A stretch of 64,000 nucleotides of DNA from Streptococcus sanguinis (GCF_003943735.1 NZ_RJMV01000002.1:1-64000); one strand, 5' to 3'. Positions 18,968 through 29,102 are shown, counted from the first letter of the stretch. Made by a program: numbers and translations. Notes: generated by a model from the sequence alone, not told the origin.

Positions 18968-20515
18968 ATGACGAAAAAAGCCTTAATCAGTGTCTCAGAT
19001 AAGACAGGCATTGTAGAATTTGCGAAAGAGCTGAAAGCTCTGGGCTGGGATATTATCTCAACCGGTGGGACCAAGGTTGCCCTTGATAGTGCTGGAGTGG
19101 GCACCATTGCCATTGATGATGTGACTGGTTTCCCAGAGATGATGGACGGTCGTGTCAAGACCCTTCATCCAAATATACACGGCGGACTTTTGGCTCGTCG
19201 TGACTTGGACAGCCACTTGGAAGCGGCTAAAGATAATAAGATTGAATTGATTGACCTTGTGGTGGTCAATCTCTATCCTTTCAAGGAAACCATTCTCAAA
19301 CCAGATGTGACTTACGCTGATGCAGTCGAAAACATCGATATCGGTGGCCCCTCTATGCTTCGTTCAGCAGCGAAAAACCATGCTAGCGTGACAGTTGTGG
19401 TGGACCCAGTGGATTATGCTGTGGTTTTGGAAGAATTGGCACAGGTTGGCCAAACGACCTATGAAACGCGGCAACGCTTAGCAGCCAAGGTTTTCCGTCA
19501 CACAGCTGCTTATGATGCTTTGATTGCGGACTATTTCACGGCTCAAGTGGGCGAAAGCAAGCCTGAAAAGCTGACCTTGACCTATGAACTCAAGCAGCCC
19601 ATGCGCTACGGGGAAAATCCCCAGCAGGATGCGGATTTCTATCAGACTGCTTTACCACTGGACTATTCCATCGCTTCCGCCAAGCAGTTGAATGGGAAAG
19701 AGTTGTCCTTCAATAACATTCGTGATGCGGATGCGGCAATTCGGATTATTCGAGATTTTAAGGATCGGCCAACTGTTGTGGCGCTAAAACATATGAATCC
19801 TTGTGGCATTGGTCAAGCGGATGATATCGAGACAGCTTGGGACTATGCCTATGAGTCTGATCCGGTTTCTATTTTTGGTGGGATTGTCGTCCTCAACCGT
19901 CAGGTGGATGCTGCGACAGCTGAGAAGATGCACGGTATTTTTCTGGAAATCATCATCGCACCGAGCTACACGTCAGAAGCGCTAGCTATTTTGACCAATA
20001 AAAAGAAAAATCTACGTATTTTGGAGTTGGATTTTGATGCGCAGGCAGCTTCTGGAGCCGAGAAGGAAGTGACCGGTGTTCTGGGTGGTCTCCTCGTGCA
20101 AAATCAAGATGTTATCGAGGAAAATCCAGCTGATTGGCAGGTCGTGACCAAGCGCCAGCCGACCGAGCAGGAGCGTGTGGCTTTGGAATTTGCTTGGAAG
20201 TCCGTCAAATATGTCAAATCCAATGGTATCATCATCACCAATGACCGTCAGGTGCTGGGAGTCGGTCCCGGTCAGACTAACCGTGTGGCTTCTGTCAAGA
20301 TTGCTATTGAGCAAGCCAAAGTTCGCCTTGACGGTGCTGCTCTGGCTTCTGACGCCTTCTTCCCTTTTGCGGACAATATTGAAGAAATCGCAGCCGCTGG
20401 TATCAAAGCTATCATCCAGCCTGGTGGATCCGTTCGTGATGAGGAATCTATTGTCGCAGCTGACAAGCATGGATTGACTATGATTTTCACCGGCGTACGG
20501 CATTTTAGGCATTGA
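18968..20515 (+). CDS. purH: bifunctional AICAR transformylase / IMP cyclohydrolase (PurH)
   Basis: 515 residues, full length. The N-terminal cyclohydrolase ([18 protein letters not shown]) closes the IMP ring. The C-terminal transformylase carries KHMNPCGIG with the catalytic Lys-His. Last two steps of IMP synthesis. Terminator follows, ending the first pur block. Confidence 0.97.
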   Translation: MTKKALISVSDKTGIVEFAKELKALGWDIISTGGTKVALDSAGVGTIAIDDVTGFPEMMDGRVKTLHPNIHGGLLARRDLDSHLEAAKDNKIELIDLVVVNLYPFKETILKPDVTYADAVENIDIGGPSMLRSAAKNHASVTVVVDPVDYAVVLEELAQVGQTTYETRQRLAAKVFRHTAAYDALIADYFTAQVGESKPEKLTLTYELKQPMRYGENPQQDADFYQTALPLDYSIASAKQLNGKELSFNNIRDADAAIRIIRDFKDRPTVVALKHMNPCGIGQADDIETAWDYAYESDPVSIFGGIVVLNRQVDAATAEKMHGIFLEIIIAPSYTSEALAILTNKKKNLRILELDFDAQAASGAEKEVTGVLGGLLVQNQDVIEENPADWQVVTKRQPTEQERVALEFAWKSVKYVKSNGIIITNDRQVLGVGPGQTNRVASVKIAIEQAKVRLDGAALASDAFFPFADNIEEIAAAGIKAIIQPGGSVRDEESIVAADKHGLTMIFTGVRHFRH

Positions 20516-20523
20516 GAAATATA

Positions 20524-20552
20524 AAAAATCCTCGGCTCGACCGAGGATTTTT
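20524..20552 (+). terminator. terminator after purH, probably two-way
   Basis: ATCCTCGG pairs with CCGAGGAT, flanked by A and T runs on both sides. It can also end transcription of the convergent hydrolase gene. Confidence 0.85.
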
Positions 20553-20561
20553 GAGTAGACT

Positions 20562-20643
20562 TATACTCAATGAAATTTATGAACAAACTAAGCAGGAGCA
20601 GTCTGCTTAAAGCACTAGTTTGAAGTGATTTTGAAGAGTGCGA
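20562..20643. repeat. degenerate BOX-like element (boxC plus boxA, no boxB)
   Basis: The left end TATACTCAATGAAA...GAACAAACTA matches the start of pneumococcal boxC (tatactcaatgaaaatcaaagagcaaacta). The right end GATTTTGAAGAGTG matches the inverted boxA end. The internal GCAGGAGCAGTCTGC is an inverted repeat. It sits between convergent genes after a terminator, a common position for BOX units. The assignment is from remembered consensus and the match is imperfect. Confidence 0.6.
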
Positions 20644-20650
20644 AAGCGAT

Positions 20651-22600
20651 TTATTTAGGGTAGATATAGGTCAGGCGGCCCCAGTAAGAAGCAGTTGGAT
20701 CAAACCAGCCACGGAAGTTGCTGATGTATTGCTTGCCGAGATAGTTAGACTCTTGGATCTGGATGCGGGTATTGGATTCGACATGAGTCACAACACCGAC
20801 GTGGCCGTAGCCGCCGTCATCCCAGCAGGCAATGGCGCCAACCTCAGGCCTACTGCCGGTACGGAATCCAGCTCTTCTAGCACTAGCTGCCCATTGACCG
20901 CCGTTGCCCCAGTAATTTCCTGCCCAAGGAGCTAGAGCTTTGGCTCCCCAAGTGCATTGACCGACCGGATAGGTTGTCGCATTAGCAGCGGCATAGTTAG
21001 GCTGAATATTAGCTGATTGAACGCTTGATTTTTCAACCTGATAGCTAGTTCCAGTCAGGCCGATTAACTGTCCCGCTTTTCTACGATAGACATGGGTGTT
21101 AAATAGACCGCTCCCCTTGTGATTTTGAGTATCCACGGTAAATTTGTAAGTTCCATTGCCGACCTTATTTGCAGTATACCATTTGATATCATCTTGCCCA
21201 TTGACTTCTGACCAAGTTGGCAGAATAATATCGCCATCTCCGTAGGCGTCTGTCACGGTCACCTCATAACGATTGGCCTCAGTTTTCATGACTGCAACCT
21301 TGGCTTGAATTTGGTCGGTGGACATTGAGACGGAATCTGCTGCGTAGCTACGCTCACTGCCGTCCTTATAGGTGACATACACATGGTTGTTATAGGTTCC
21401 AGACAAAGCCTGGTGATTACGGATATCAAAGGTTGCGCTGAAGGAGCCATCTCCGTTAGGAGTGGCTGCATACCATTTAAGATTGCTCTGATTACTAGTG
21501 CTCCAAATTGGCACCCGGACAGATTGAATAGGTTTAGATAAGCTAGTTTCGGTAGTTTTCACGGTGTAGGTCCCTTGTTTGGGGTTGATATTTTCCACAG
21601 TAAAAAGAGGTTTCTGTTCCTCGTCCGAAGGTAATTTTCCGCTGTCAACTTGAACTGTCGTTCCTGTTATACCAGTTGATTCCGGTTGAACATAGCTTTG
21701 ACCGTAAAGGTGGATATTGTAAGTTCCAGTGTCGTAGTTATGCTTTCTGAGTTCCACCCGAGCGCTGTAGCTACCATCCGGATTTTTGCTTGCTTCGTAC
21801 CATTGTAGATCATCTTGCCCTTTCTTATCAGACCAAGTAGGAAGAACTACTTTATACATAGTGTCAGGTACGTTTTTGACAGTAATTTCCATGATACCGG
21901 TCTGAGGGAAGCTGGTTTCGATTATCGGTTTCGGATTTTCAAGATGGAACGTAGTACCAGATAGGAAAATCATTTTTCCGTTTACATTTTCATAAGTGTC
22001 AACGAAGTATCGTCCATAACCACGATGTTTGGAAAGATTAAATTCAGTTGATTCTTCTCCTGCGTCATACCACTGAAGGTCGTCGCTGCCTTTTTCCTCT
22101 GACCAGACAGCATGGACAATCTTTGAGTGAGTTTGGTCTTTGTTACGGGAAAAACTAATGCGTCCTGTACCTCCTGAGACGGATGCATTCGTTTTACTAG
22201 CTGGTTTATCTACATGAAAGGTAGTGGCATTTAGAGCTACCAAGCGCTCTCCTATCCGTATGTAAGTATGAACATGAAACGTACCATATCCTGGATGGTT
22301 GCTTAAGTCAATGTCAGTGATGGGTGTTTGTGGTGTATCATACCATTTCAAATCATCTTGTCCGTTTTCTTCAGACCAAACAGCATGAGCAATAAGATAA
22401 GGTTCTTGAGCTTGAGAACGGGTATAACTAATAGAGGCTGTACGATCGTTCACAGTCACATCGACATTGCTGGCACGATCAGTAGGGCCTAGAATTTTGA
22501 CTTCAGATTCAGGCGTTTCGGTCGCATGGACTGTTGAGTGGCTCGCAAAGAGACCTAGGACAGCTCCGGATAATAAAAACAGTTTTTGATATTTCTTCAT
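20651..22600 (-). CDS. lytF: CHAP peptidoglycan hydrolase with five Bsp-like repeats (LytF-type fratricin)
   Basis: 649 residues. A signal peptide (about 1-26) is followed by five GBS-Bsp-like repeats, each with a WSxxxGQDDLxWY-type core, at about residues 45-535. A C-terminal CHAP domain at about 545-649 has Cys in [11 protein letters not shown] and His in GGYGHVGVV. This architecture matches LytF, the competence-induced murein hydrolase of S. gordonii and S. sanguinis that lyses non-competent siblings and releases DNA. A competence box 44 bases upstream supports this. It is the only reverse gene inside the purine region. The ribosome site is AAAGGAG. Confidence 0.88.
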   Translation of the reverse strand: MKKYQKLFLLSGAVLGLFASHSTVHATETPESEVKILGPTDRASNVDVTVNDRTASISYTRSQAQEPYLIAHAVWSEENGQDDLKWYDTPQTPITDIDLSNHPGYGTFHVHTYIRIGERLVALNATTFHVDKPASKTNASVSGGTGRISFSRNKDQTHSKIVHAVWSEEKGSDDLQWYDAGEESTEFNLSKHRGYGRYFVDTYENVNGKMIFLSGTTFHLENPKPIIETSFPQTGIMEITVKNVPDTMYKVVLPTWSDKKGQDDLQWYEASKNPDGSYSARVELRKHNYDTGTYNIHLYGQSYVQPESTGITGTTVQVDSGKLPSDEEQKPLFTVENINPKQGTYTVKTTETSLSKPIQSVRVPIWSTSNQSNLKWYAATPNGDGSFSATFDIRNHQALSGTYNNHVYVTYKDGSERSYAADSVSMSTDQIQAKVAVMKTEANRYEVTVTDAYGDGDIILPTWSEVNGQDDIKWYTANKVGNGTYKFTVDTQNHKGSGLFNTHVYRRKAGQLIGLTGTSYQVEKSSVQSANIQPNYAAANATTYPVGQCTWGAKALAPWAGNYWGNGGQWAASARRAGFRTGSRPEVGAIACWDDGGYGHVGVVTHVESNTRIQIQESNYLGKQYISNFRGWFDPTASYWGRLTYIYPK

Positions 22601-22643
22601 AAAACTCCTTTGTGAGAATGGTTTTGGATGGGCCCACCTGTAT

Positions 22644-22651
22644 TATTCGGA
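22644..22651 (-). promoter_or_regulatory. competence (cin/com) box of the LytF-type gene
   Basis: On the minus strand TCCGAATA matches the SigX box TACGAATA at seven of eight positions, with a T-rich flank. It lies 44 bases before the hydrolase ATG, the right distance for a SigX promoter. No sigma-A promoter is obvious there. Confidence 0.65.
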
Positions 22652-22816
22652 AAACTTATTTGAAAATGATAGTAAATTTGAAAAGCCCTGAATATTTTCT
22701 GTCTAAAATAGGCATAATCCACTCAAAAAGGAGAAGGCTGAAGACAACAATAATTACGGCGATCATATAGAGGAGATATTCTTTTTCTCATTAGAATGGA
22801 ATATAACGAACGATTA

Positions 22817-22912
22817 TGATATAATTTAGATAAATAATTCGTAAAAATGGCAATGATTTTTACGTGATGTGTTAGCTTGGTGCGTAAGCGCCTGTGATAT
22901 TTGATATTGAGG
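22817..22912 (+). promoter_or_regulatory. purD promoter and structured leader
   Basis: An extended -10 (TGA then TATAAT at 22820-22825) is followed by a leader with a nine-pair hairpin, CGTAAAAAT/ATTTTTACG at 22840-22864, and a short GGTGC-gtaa-GCGCC hairpin. TTCG within the first hairpin resembles a PurR core on the minus strand, but the match is weak. The remainder of the 22601-22922 gap holds only the hydrolase promoter. Confidence 0.5.
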
Positions 22913-22922
22913 TATCTTGGCT

Positions 22923-24185
22923 ATGAAGCTTTTAGTTGTTGGTTCAGGCGGTCGTGAGCATGCGATTGCCAAGAAGTTGTTGGAGTCTCAGGGTGTGGAG
23001 CAGGTGTTTGTCGCTCCTGGAAATGACGGGATGACCTTGGATGGGTTGGATTTAGTAAATATTGGAATTTCCGAACATTCCAAACTAATCGAATTTGCCA
23101 AGGAGAATGATGTTGCTTGGTCTTTTATTGGTCCAGATGATGCTCTGGCAGCTGGAATTGTAGATGATTTTAACCAAGCTGGGCTCAAGGCTTTCGGTCC
23201 ATCTCGTTTAGCAGCGGAGCTGGAGTGGTCCAAAGATTTTGCCAAGGAAATCATGGTCAAATACGGTGTGCCAACAGCAGCCTATGGCACATTTTCCGAC
23301 TTTGAGGAAGCTAAAGCCTACATCGAAAAGCAGGGAGCGCCTATCGTGGTCAAGGCGGACGGCTTGGCTCTGGGCAAGGGCGTAGTCGTCGCAGAGACAG
23401 TGGAGCAAGCGGTCGAGGCCGCGCAGGAGATGCTCTTGGACAATAAGTTCGGCGACTCGGGTGCGCGTGTGGTTATCGAGGAGTTCCTGGATGGCGAGGA
23501 GTTCTCCCTCTTTGCCTTTGTCAATGGCGACAAGTTTTACATCATGCCAACGGCCCAGGATCATAAGCGGGCCTATGATGGCGACAAGGGACCCAATACA
23601 GGTGGCATGGGAGCTTATGCGCCGGTGCCTCACCTGCCACAAAGCGTGGTGGACCAGTCAGTTGAGACGATTATCAAGCCCGTTCTCAAAGGCATGATAG
23701 CTGAGGGCCGACCTTATCTGGGCGTGCTCTATGCTGGGCTGATTCTGACAGCAGATGGCCCCAAGGTTATCGAGTTCAACTCGCGCTTTGGCGATCCAGA
23801 GACACAGATTATCCTGCCGCGCCTGACGTCTGACTTTGCGCAGAATATCACGGACATTTTAGACAAAAAAGAGCCTGCTATCACTTGGCTGGATGAGGGC
23901 GTGACCCTTGGCGTGGTTGTTGCCTCAGAGGGCTACCCGCTGGACTATGAGAAAGGCCTGCCTCTGCCGGAGAAGACAGATGGCGGCATCATCACCTACT
24001 ATGCTGGGGCGAAGTTTGAGGAAAATAGCAGAGCACTGCTGTCAAATGGTGGCAGAGTGTACATGCTGGTCACCACAGCAGATACCGTCTCAGCTGCGCA
24101 GGAAAAAATCTACGACCAACTAAAAAAACAAGACACAACAGGTCTCTTTTACCGAACGGATATCGGAAGCAAGGCGGTAAAATAA
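22923..24185 (+). CDS. purD: GAR synthetase (PurD)
   Basis: 420 residues from the ATG at 22923 with TGAGG upstream; a TTG two codons earlier is less likely. ATP-grasp ligase joining phosphoribosylamine and glycine. Motifs: LLVVGSGGREHA, KADGLALGKGVVVA, and GGMGAYAPVP with the metal-binding EFNSRFGDPETQ. Starts the second pur block after its own promoter. Confidence 0.97.
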   Translation: MKLLVVGSGGREHAIAKKLLESQGVEQVFVAPGNDGMTLDGLDLVNIGISEHSKLIEFAKENDVAWSFIGPDDALAAGIVDDFNQAGLKAFGPSRLAAELEWSKDFAKEIMVKYGVPTAAYGTFSDFEEAKAYIEKQGAPIVVKADGLALGKGVVVAETVEQAVEAAQEMLLDNKFGDSGARVVIEEFLDGEEFSLFAFVNGDKFYIMPTAQDHKRAYDGDKGPNTGGMGAYAPVPHLPQSVVDQSVETIIKPVLKGMIAEGRPYLGVLYAGLILTADGPKVIEFNSRFGDPETQIILPRLTSDFAQNITDILDKKEPAITWLDEGVTLGVVVASEGYPLDYEKGLPLPEKTDGGIITYYAGAKFEENSRALLSNGGRVYMLVTTADTVSAAQEKIYDQLKKQDTTGLFYRTDIGSKAVK

Positions 24186-24320
24186 AACTCTTCGGAAATC
24201 TACGATTGACTATGTTAAAGCTCCTTGATGAACTTCATCGCTTTTCTTTGACACTCTGCGATTTTCTTCGAGCATTTTCATACTAGCTCTAGCTTAGGCG
24301 ACGCAGTCGCTAAATACGAT
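24186..24320 (+). other. purD-purE spacer, left half
   Basis: No gene is supported. It begins with aactcttcggaaatct, resembling a boxA end (actcttcgaaaatct), and contains a hairpin TTAGgCGAC-gca-GTCGCTAA at about 24294-24313. A 21-codon reverse reading frame with ATG is present but has no support. It may be a decayed intergenic repeat. Confidence 0.4.
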
Positions 24321-24443
24321 ATGGTCGCCGTGGTGAAAAGACCAGAACAGTCTATGTTCTGGTCTAGGGAAAATTTGAGACTTCGGGCTCAAATTTTAGG
24401 AATGAAACCGAAGGTTTGCTTCCGACCCACCACCTAAGACCAT
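24321..24443 (+). ncRNA. candidate four-way-junction RNA element upstream of purE
   Basis: A closing stem ATGGTC + GTGGTG pairs with CACCAC + GACCAT, with a GCC/CTAA internal loop. It encloses three hairpins. The first is GACCAGAACA/TGTTCTGGTC (ten or eleven pairs). The second is AAAATTTGAG/CTCAAATTTT (ten pairs). The third is GGAA..AAACC/GGTTT..TTCC. Most of the segment is base-paired. It ends 27 bases before purE. It could be a cis-regulatory leader, a processed small RNA, or a mobile palindromic element. The fold is by eye. Confidence 0.55.
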
Positions 24444-24469
24444 TATCAAAAAGAAAAAGGATATTAACA

Positions 24470-24958
24470 ATGAAACCAATTATTTCCATCATCATGGGCT
24501 CCAAATCCGACTGGGCTACCATGCAAAAAACAGCTGAAATTTTAGATCGCTTCGGTGTAGCCTACGAAAAGAAAGTCGTCTCTGCTCACCGCACGCCTGA
24601 CCTCATGTTTCAGCATGCCGAAGAAGCCCGCAGCCGTGGCATCAAGGTCATTATCGCGGGTGCTGGCGGCGCAGCCCATTTGCCAGGAATGGTAGCGGCT
24701 AAAACCACTCTGCCTGTCATCGGTGTACCCGTCAAATCACGCGCGCTCAGCGGTCTGGACTCGCTTTACTCTATCGTACAGATGCCGGGTGGTGTACCTG
24801 TCGCAACCATGGCTATCGGTGAAGCGGGAGCGATAAACGCTGCCTTGACTGCCCTTCGGATTTTGGCCATTGAAGATCAAGACCTAGCAGCAACGCTAGC
24901 GAATTTTGCTGAAGAACAAGGAAAAATCGCAGAGGAGTCCACAAATGAGCTCATCTAA
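24470..24958 (+). CDS. purE: N5-CAIR mutase (PurE)
   Basis: 162 residues from the ATG at 24470 with AAAAAGG upstream. An earlier in-frame TTG lies within the structured RNA and is not used. Moves CO2 on N5-CAIR to give CAIR. MGSKSDW at the N-terminus and the SAHRTPD motif with the catalytic His are diagnostic. Overlaps purK by 14 bases. Confidence 0.96.
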   Translation: MKPIISIIMGSKSDWATMQKTAEILDRFGVAYEKKVVSAHRTPDLMFQHAEEARSRGIKVIIAGAGGAAHLPGMVAAKTTLPVIGVPVKSRALSGLDSLYSIVQMPGGVPVATMAIGEAGAINAALTALRILAIEDQDLAATLANFAEEQGKIAEESTNELI

Positions 24959-26036
24959 AACAATCGGAATTATCGGTGGCGGTCAGCTGGGTCAGATGAT
25001 GGCCATTTCTGCTATCTACATGGGGCATAAGGTTATCGCGCTGGATCCTGTGGCGGACTGTCCAGCCTCTCGTGTGGCAGAAATCATCGTGGCACCTTAT
25101 AACGATGTGGATGCCCTGCGTCAGCTGGCTGAGCGTTGCGATGTCCTGACCTATGAGTTTGAAAATGTTGATGCTGACGGTTTGGATGCCGTTATCAAGG
25201 ATGGACAACTTCCTCAAGGGACAGATCTACTCCGCATTTCGCAAAATCGCATTTTTGAAAAGGACTTCCTCTCAAACAAGGCTCAAGTCACTGTGGCACC
25301 CTACAAGGTTGTGACCTCAAGCCAAGACTTGGCAGATATTGATCTATCGAAAAACTATGTCCTAAAGACTGCGACGGGTGGATACGATGGCCATGGACAA
25401 AAGGTTATTCGCTCGGCAGCAGACTTGGAAGAAGCCTATGCGTTAGCGGATTCAGCAGACTGCGTTTTGGAAGAATTCGTTAATTTTGACCTTGAAATTT
25501 CTGTCATCGTGTCTGGGAATGGCAAGAATGTGACGGTTTTCCCAGTTCAGGAGAATATCCACCGCAACAACATCCTGTCTAAGACCATCGTGCCAGCTCG
25601 CATTTCGGAAAGTCTGGCTGACAAGGCTAAAGCAATGGCGGTGCGAATAGCAGAACAACTGAACTTGTCTGGAACCCTCTGCGTGGAAATGTTTGCGACA
25701 GCTGATGACATCATTGTCAACGAGATTGCCCCACGGCCACACAACTCTGGGCATTATTCTATCGAAGCCTGCGACTTCTCGCAGTTTGACACCCATATCT
25801 TGGGTGTTCTCGGAGCACAATTGCCAGCCATCCACCTACATGCGCCAGCTGTTATGCTCAACGTACTTGGCCAACATGTCGAGGCCGCTGAGAAATATGT
25901 CACAGAAAATCCAAGCGCCCATCTTCACCTGTATGGTAAAATAGAAGCGAAGCACAATCGCAAAATGGGACATGTGACTTTGTTTAGTGATGAGCCGGAT
26001 AGCGTGGTTGAATTAGGGAAAGGGATTGATTTTTAA
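24945..26036 (+). CDS. purK: N5-CAIR synthetase (PurK)
   Basis: 363 residues from ATG 24945, preceded by AGAGGAG; an upstream in-frame TTG gives a longer, atypical N-terminus. ATP-grasp enzyme making N5-CAIR from AIR and bicarbonate. [12 protein letters not shown] at the start and [12 protein letters not shown] near the active site are clear. The stop overlaps the start of the next gene by one base. Confidence 0.96.
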   Translation: MSSSKTIGIIGGGQLGQMMAISAIYMGHKVIALDPVADCPASRVAEIIVAPYNDVDALRQLAERCDVLTYEFENVDADGLDAVIKDGQLPQGTDLLRISQNRIFEKDFLSNKAQVTVAPYKVVTSSQDLADIDLSKNYVLKTATGGYDGHGQKVIRSAADLEEAYALADSADCVLEEFVNFDLEISVIVSGNGKNVTVFPVQENIHRNNILSKTIVPARISESLADKAKAMAVRIAEQLNLSGTLCVEMFATADDIIVNEIAPRPHNSGHYSIEACDFSQFDTHILGVLGAQLPAIHLHAPAVMLNVLGQHVEAAEKYVTENPSAHLHLYGKIEAKHNRKMGHVTLFSDEPDSVVELGKGIDF

Positions 26037-27226
26037 TGGATAGGTTAAGAAAAAAACGACTCTTTACTATAATTTGGATTATCGCATTTGTAGTTGCAGC
26101 AGGTCAAGGAAAATATCTTGTGTCATTATTCTTATTTATTTTAATCCCTTTAATGATTTTTTGGTGGCGTAAAGAACTTGTATCTAAGATAAAAGAAAAA
26201 ATTAATATTTTTAAAGATGTTAAGCAAAAGAAATACTTTTTAATTACTGAGAGTAATCATACATCAGATATTGTAAAAAGGCGAGAAATAGGCGATATTG
26301 TTTTGGAAATAGTAGGGCTATCTTTTGTTGCTATTCTTTTAGGGTATTCGCTTATAATGAAGGTTTTTCCGAAAACAGAGCTATATTTTAAGAATATAGT
26401 GTTGGTAGTTCTAGGAATTATGCTCGTTATTTTTTTGGTTAGTGTTCTAAATAATCTTAGATATTATTGGACTAGTTTGTATTATTATATAATTCCGTTT
26501 ATATTTATTGTAATTTGTAGACAGGATGTAGTGAAAAAATCAAATATTTTAATGTTTTTTCTATGGATAGCAGTTGCTTATCTTATATTTGCTATGTCAT
26601 TACCTATCTATATCCTTAGAAAAATAACAAATAATATTATTTTGTTGAGTATTTTTATATCTGTTATAATTCCCATAGTATTTAACCATCTCTTAGTGAA
26701 ATATATTATGGAATATATAAATCAGTCAAGGTCTGATATAGATATATATAAGCAAATGATTCACCAATATAAAATTCCCAAAGCTATAGTTGATTATATA
26801 TATAAAACACCTGAAACATTTAAAATGTTTAACACTATTATAGATAAGTGGACAACAAACGAAACATCTTCAATTTTGGGAACAATGAATTTTTTGTGTA
26901 TTTCTTCATATTCTCTTGGTAGTTTTATTATAAATATGAAATTAAAATTAGGGGATTCAAAAGCAAAAGAGATATATTCTGAGTTAATTGCACAAGAAAA
27001 AACATCTAAAAGCGATGATAGTCAAACTTACTCTAAAATACGAGACTGCATTTTCTATGGTGGTGAGAGTTATAAAAATCGGATTATTGATAATCTAAAG
27101 TATAGAGAGCTAATAGATAAGGTAGAATTTTCTAAAACAAAACATACTATAAGGCATAATTGTTTTATAAATTTGCTTAAAAAATTGTGGAATTGGATAA
27201 ATAATAGGCTGAGAAGCTGGATTTAG
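26036..27226 (+). CDS. AT-rich multi-spanning membrane protein of unknown function
   Basis: 396 residues. Two N-terminal membrane helices (about 8-42), then a Lys-rich loop, five or more helices at about 85-225, and a soluble C-terminal half of about 170 residues with a basic, Trp-containing end. No recognisable enzymatic motif. It is far richer in A/T than the flanking pur genes and uses many ATA and AAA codons, which suggests recent acquisition. It starts on the last base of purK, so it is expressed with the pur operon. Its position in an essential operon between purK and purB resembles a cargo site. Function unknown. Confidence 0.8.
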   Translation: MDRLRKKRLFTIIWIIAFVVAAGQGKYLVSLFLFILIPLMIFWWRKELVSKIKEKINIFKDVKQKKYFLITESNHTSDIVKRREIGDIVLEIVGLSFVAILLGYSLIMKVFPKTELYFKNIVLVVLGIMLVIFLVSVLNNLRYYWTSLYYYIIPFIFIVICRQDVVKKSNILMFFLWIAVAYLIFAMSLPIYILRKITNNIILLSIFISVIIPIVFNHLLVKYIMEYINQSRSDIDIYKQMIHQYKIPKAIVDYIYKTPETFKMFNTIIDKWTTNETSSILGTMNFLCISSYSLGSFIINMKLKLGDSKAKEIYSELIAQEKTSKSDDSQTYSKIRDCIFYGGESYKNRIIDNLKYRELIDKVEFSKTKHTIRHNCFINLLKKLWNWINNRLRSWI

Positions 27227-27249
27227 TTACGAAGATATAGGAGGTTTCT

Positions 27250-27477
27250 ATGATTCAAATCATCGTCAATGCCTTTGTGGAAGAAGGCAAAGAAACTGCT
27301 GTTGTGGAAGTGCTCTTTGCCAGCAGCGACCAGGAAACAGTAAAGGCCAAATATCAAGAACTGACAGCTCAGTATACAGACAATTATTTGGCAATCTACG
27401 ACTTGCCGCTGGATACTGACCTTAACACCCTGCCGCATTATCCGTCGGTGGCGATAAGCAAGGAGGAATTTAATTAG
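27250..27477 (+). CDS. small conserved hypothetical protein of the pur cluster
   Basis: 75 residues, acidic, predicted alpha/beta (IIVNAFVEEGKETAVVEVLFA), with a strong AGGAGG site. A similar small gene lies between purK and purB in pneumococcus, so it appears to belong to the ancestral locus, unlike its AT-rich neighbours. No known domain. It is followed after three bases by the racemase gene. Confidence 0.75.
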   Translation: MIQIIVNAFVEEGKETAVVEVLFASSDQETVKAKYQELTAQYTDNYLAIYDLPLDTDLNTLPHYPSVAISKEEFN

Positions 27478-27480
27478 TCT

Positions 27481-28170
27481 ATGAAAACTATCGGTCTGAT
27501 TGGTGGTATGAGTTGGGAAAGTACCACATCTTACTACCAAATCATCAACGAAACCATTAAAAAAGAGCTGGGTGGCCTGCATTCTGCTAAGATTCTGCTT
27601 TACAGTGTTGATTTTGCAGAGGTTGAGCATTATCAGGCAGTCGGAGATTGGGAGAAAAGCGGTCAACTTTTGGCAGATATTGCTCAGCGCTTAGAGCAAG
27701 CTGGTGCAGATTTCATCGTTATTTGCACCAACACCATGCACAAGGTTGCTCCGCAGATACAAGAAAAGATTACGATTCCAATCTTGCATATTGCGCAAGC
27801 AACTGCGCAGGCCTTGTTGACTGACAGTATTCAAAAAGTCGGCCTCCTAGGAACCAAGTACACCATGACCCAAGATTTTTACAAGGAGAAATTAATAGAG
27901 TCTGGGTTAGAAGTGCTGATTCCAGACCAAGCTGGTATTACAGAGGTTAATCGAATTATTTATGACGAACTTTGCCTAGGGAACATCAAAGAAAGCTCAA
28001 AGCAGACTTATCTTGCCGTTATAGATGATTTGAAAAAAGCAGGCGCAGAAGCTGTTATCTTGGGTTGTACCGAGATTGGTCTCCTCGTCAAGCAATCCGA
28101 CACTGACCTGCCTCTCTACGACACAACAGTGATCCATGCACAGAAAGCAGCGGAGTGGGCAGTAGAGTAA
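27481..28170 (+). CDS. aspartate/glutamate racemase family protein
   Basis: 229 residues with the pair of catalytic cysteines in ICTNTMHK and LGCTEIGLL, and the N-terminal GLIGGMSWEST typical of the YgeA/aspartate racemase branch. It would interconvert L- and D-amino acids, perhaps aspartate, without cofactor. Base composition is like the purine genes. Starts three bases after the small hypothetical. Confidence 0.9.
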   Translation: MKTIGLIGGMSWESTTSYYQIINETIKKELGGLHSAKILLYSVDFAEVEHYQAVGDWEKSGQLLADIAQRLEQAGADFIVICTNTMHKVAPQIQEKITIPILHIAQATAQALLTDSIQKVGLLGTKYTMTQDFYKEKLIESGLEVLIPDQAGITEVNRIIYDELCLGNIKESSKQTYLAVIDDLKKAGAEAVILGCTEIGLLVKQSDTDLPLYDTTVIHAQKAAEWAVE

Positions 28171-28222
28171 AATGTTGGAATGAACAATCATTAAATTTAG
28201 ATTTAATTTTAAGGAGAATATA

Positions 28223-29083
28223 ATGATACCTGAGTTATTAAAGAGCGTTGAGAATGGATATACTATTGAAACTGATGGCTTAACTATAAAAAATAATGCA
28301 ATTATCACTAGAAATAATAGCATCCAAATAACAAATTTATCTATGTTAAGCAAAAATGAGTTTAAATCACCAGTTACACTACTAGATATAATCATTTTGA
28401 TAGTTCTATTTATTATTGGATTAATCCCACCATTTCTAGGTTTAGTATTTTTCGGTCTGTATGCGTGGTATGTTTATAATAAACATCAAAATCATTTGAA
28501 GTCAAAATATTATATAGTGTTTAATTTGGGGTCGAGCCGGAATTATTTATTGTATTTTGAAGACGCTAAATTTAGAGATACTGTTTTTAATATTATTACT
28601 GAATCTTTTGGTAATAAAGCGGAAAATATATACATCGATATAAAAAATCAAAATATCGAGAATTATGATAGTAAAAATATCTATGAAAAGGAGGTATCTC
28701 AAACAAATGTGTCGGGCAATGATAATGTAATTGGAAATAATTTTGGTTCAGAGAATAATGTCGCAATAAAAGGTGATAATAATGTCAATTCAAGCATTAT
28801 TAAAGATTCTAAAATAGGAAAATCCAGCATAGATGCTAATATTTCCTTCCCTTGGCCCGAACTTTCTCAACAGCTTCAACAGATTATTAGTAATTCTTCT
28901 GTTTTATCTGAACAAACTGTTGAAATTTTAAAGAAATTACTTGATGCGGTTAATAAAAATAATGAGACTGAGTTTACTGTAATTGTTAAAGAAAACGCAA
29001 CATTTTTTAATCAACAGTTCATTAAAGATATAGTATCAGGTACTTTAGGTAATATTATATCGTCACTACTATTAGGTAGATAA
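28223..29083 (+). CDS. AT-rich two-helix membrane protein with Asn/Gly repeat linker
   Basis: 286 residues. An N-terminal beta-rich segment flanks a pair of membrane helices at about 53-92. A stretch at about 158-200 has repeated GDNN/GNN/SENN units ([11 protein letters not shown] and KGDNNVNSS). The C-terminal region is helical with a hydrophobic end ([11 protein letters not shown]). Asn-rich GDNN linkers of this kind occur in accessory and defence-type proteins, where they may form a beta-helix-like spacer. No catalytic motif. Ribosome site AAGGAG. AT-rich like the gene at 26036, so they may share an origin, but linkage is inferred only. Confidence 0.72.
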   Translation: MIPELLKSVENGYTIETDGLTIKNNAIITRNNSIQITNLSMLSKNEFKSPVTLLDIIILIVLFIIGLIPPFLGLVFFGLYAWYVYNKHQNHLKSKYYIVFNLGSSRNYLLYFEDAKFRDTVFNIITESFGNKAENIYIDIKNQNIENYDSKNIYEKEVSQTNVSGNDNVIGNNFGSENNVAIKGDNNVNSSIIKDSKIGKSSIDANISFPWPELSQQLQQIISNSSVLSEQTVEILKKLLDAVNKNNETEFTVIVKENATFFNQQFIKDIVSGTLGNIISSLLLGR

Positions 29084-29102
29084 GAATCAAGGAGAACTAA
29101 CC

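Noticed and set aside
20012-20512. 166-codon antisense frame in purH
   Set aside because: Overlaps a certain gene completely and lacks a start signal.
22837-22844. TACGAATT on the minus strand near purD, similar to a competence box
   Set aside because: Last base differs from TACGAATA and it is 240 bases from the only leftward gene, which has a better-placed box.
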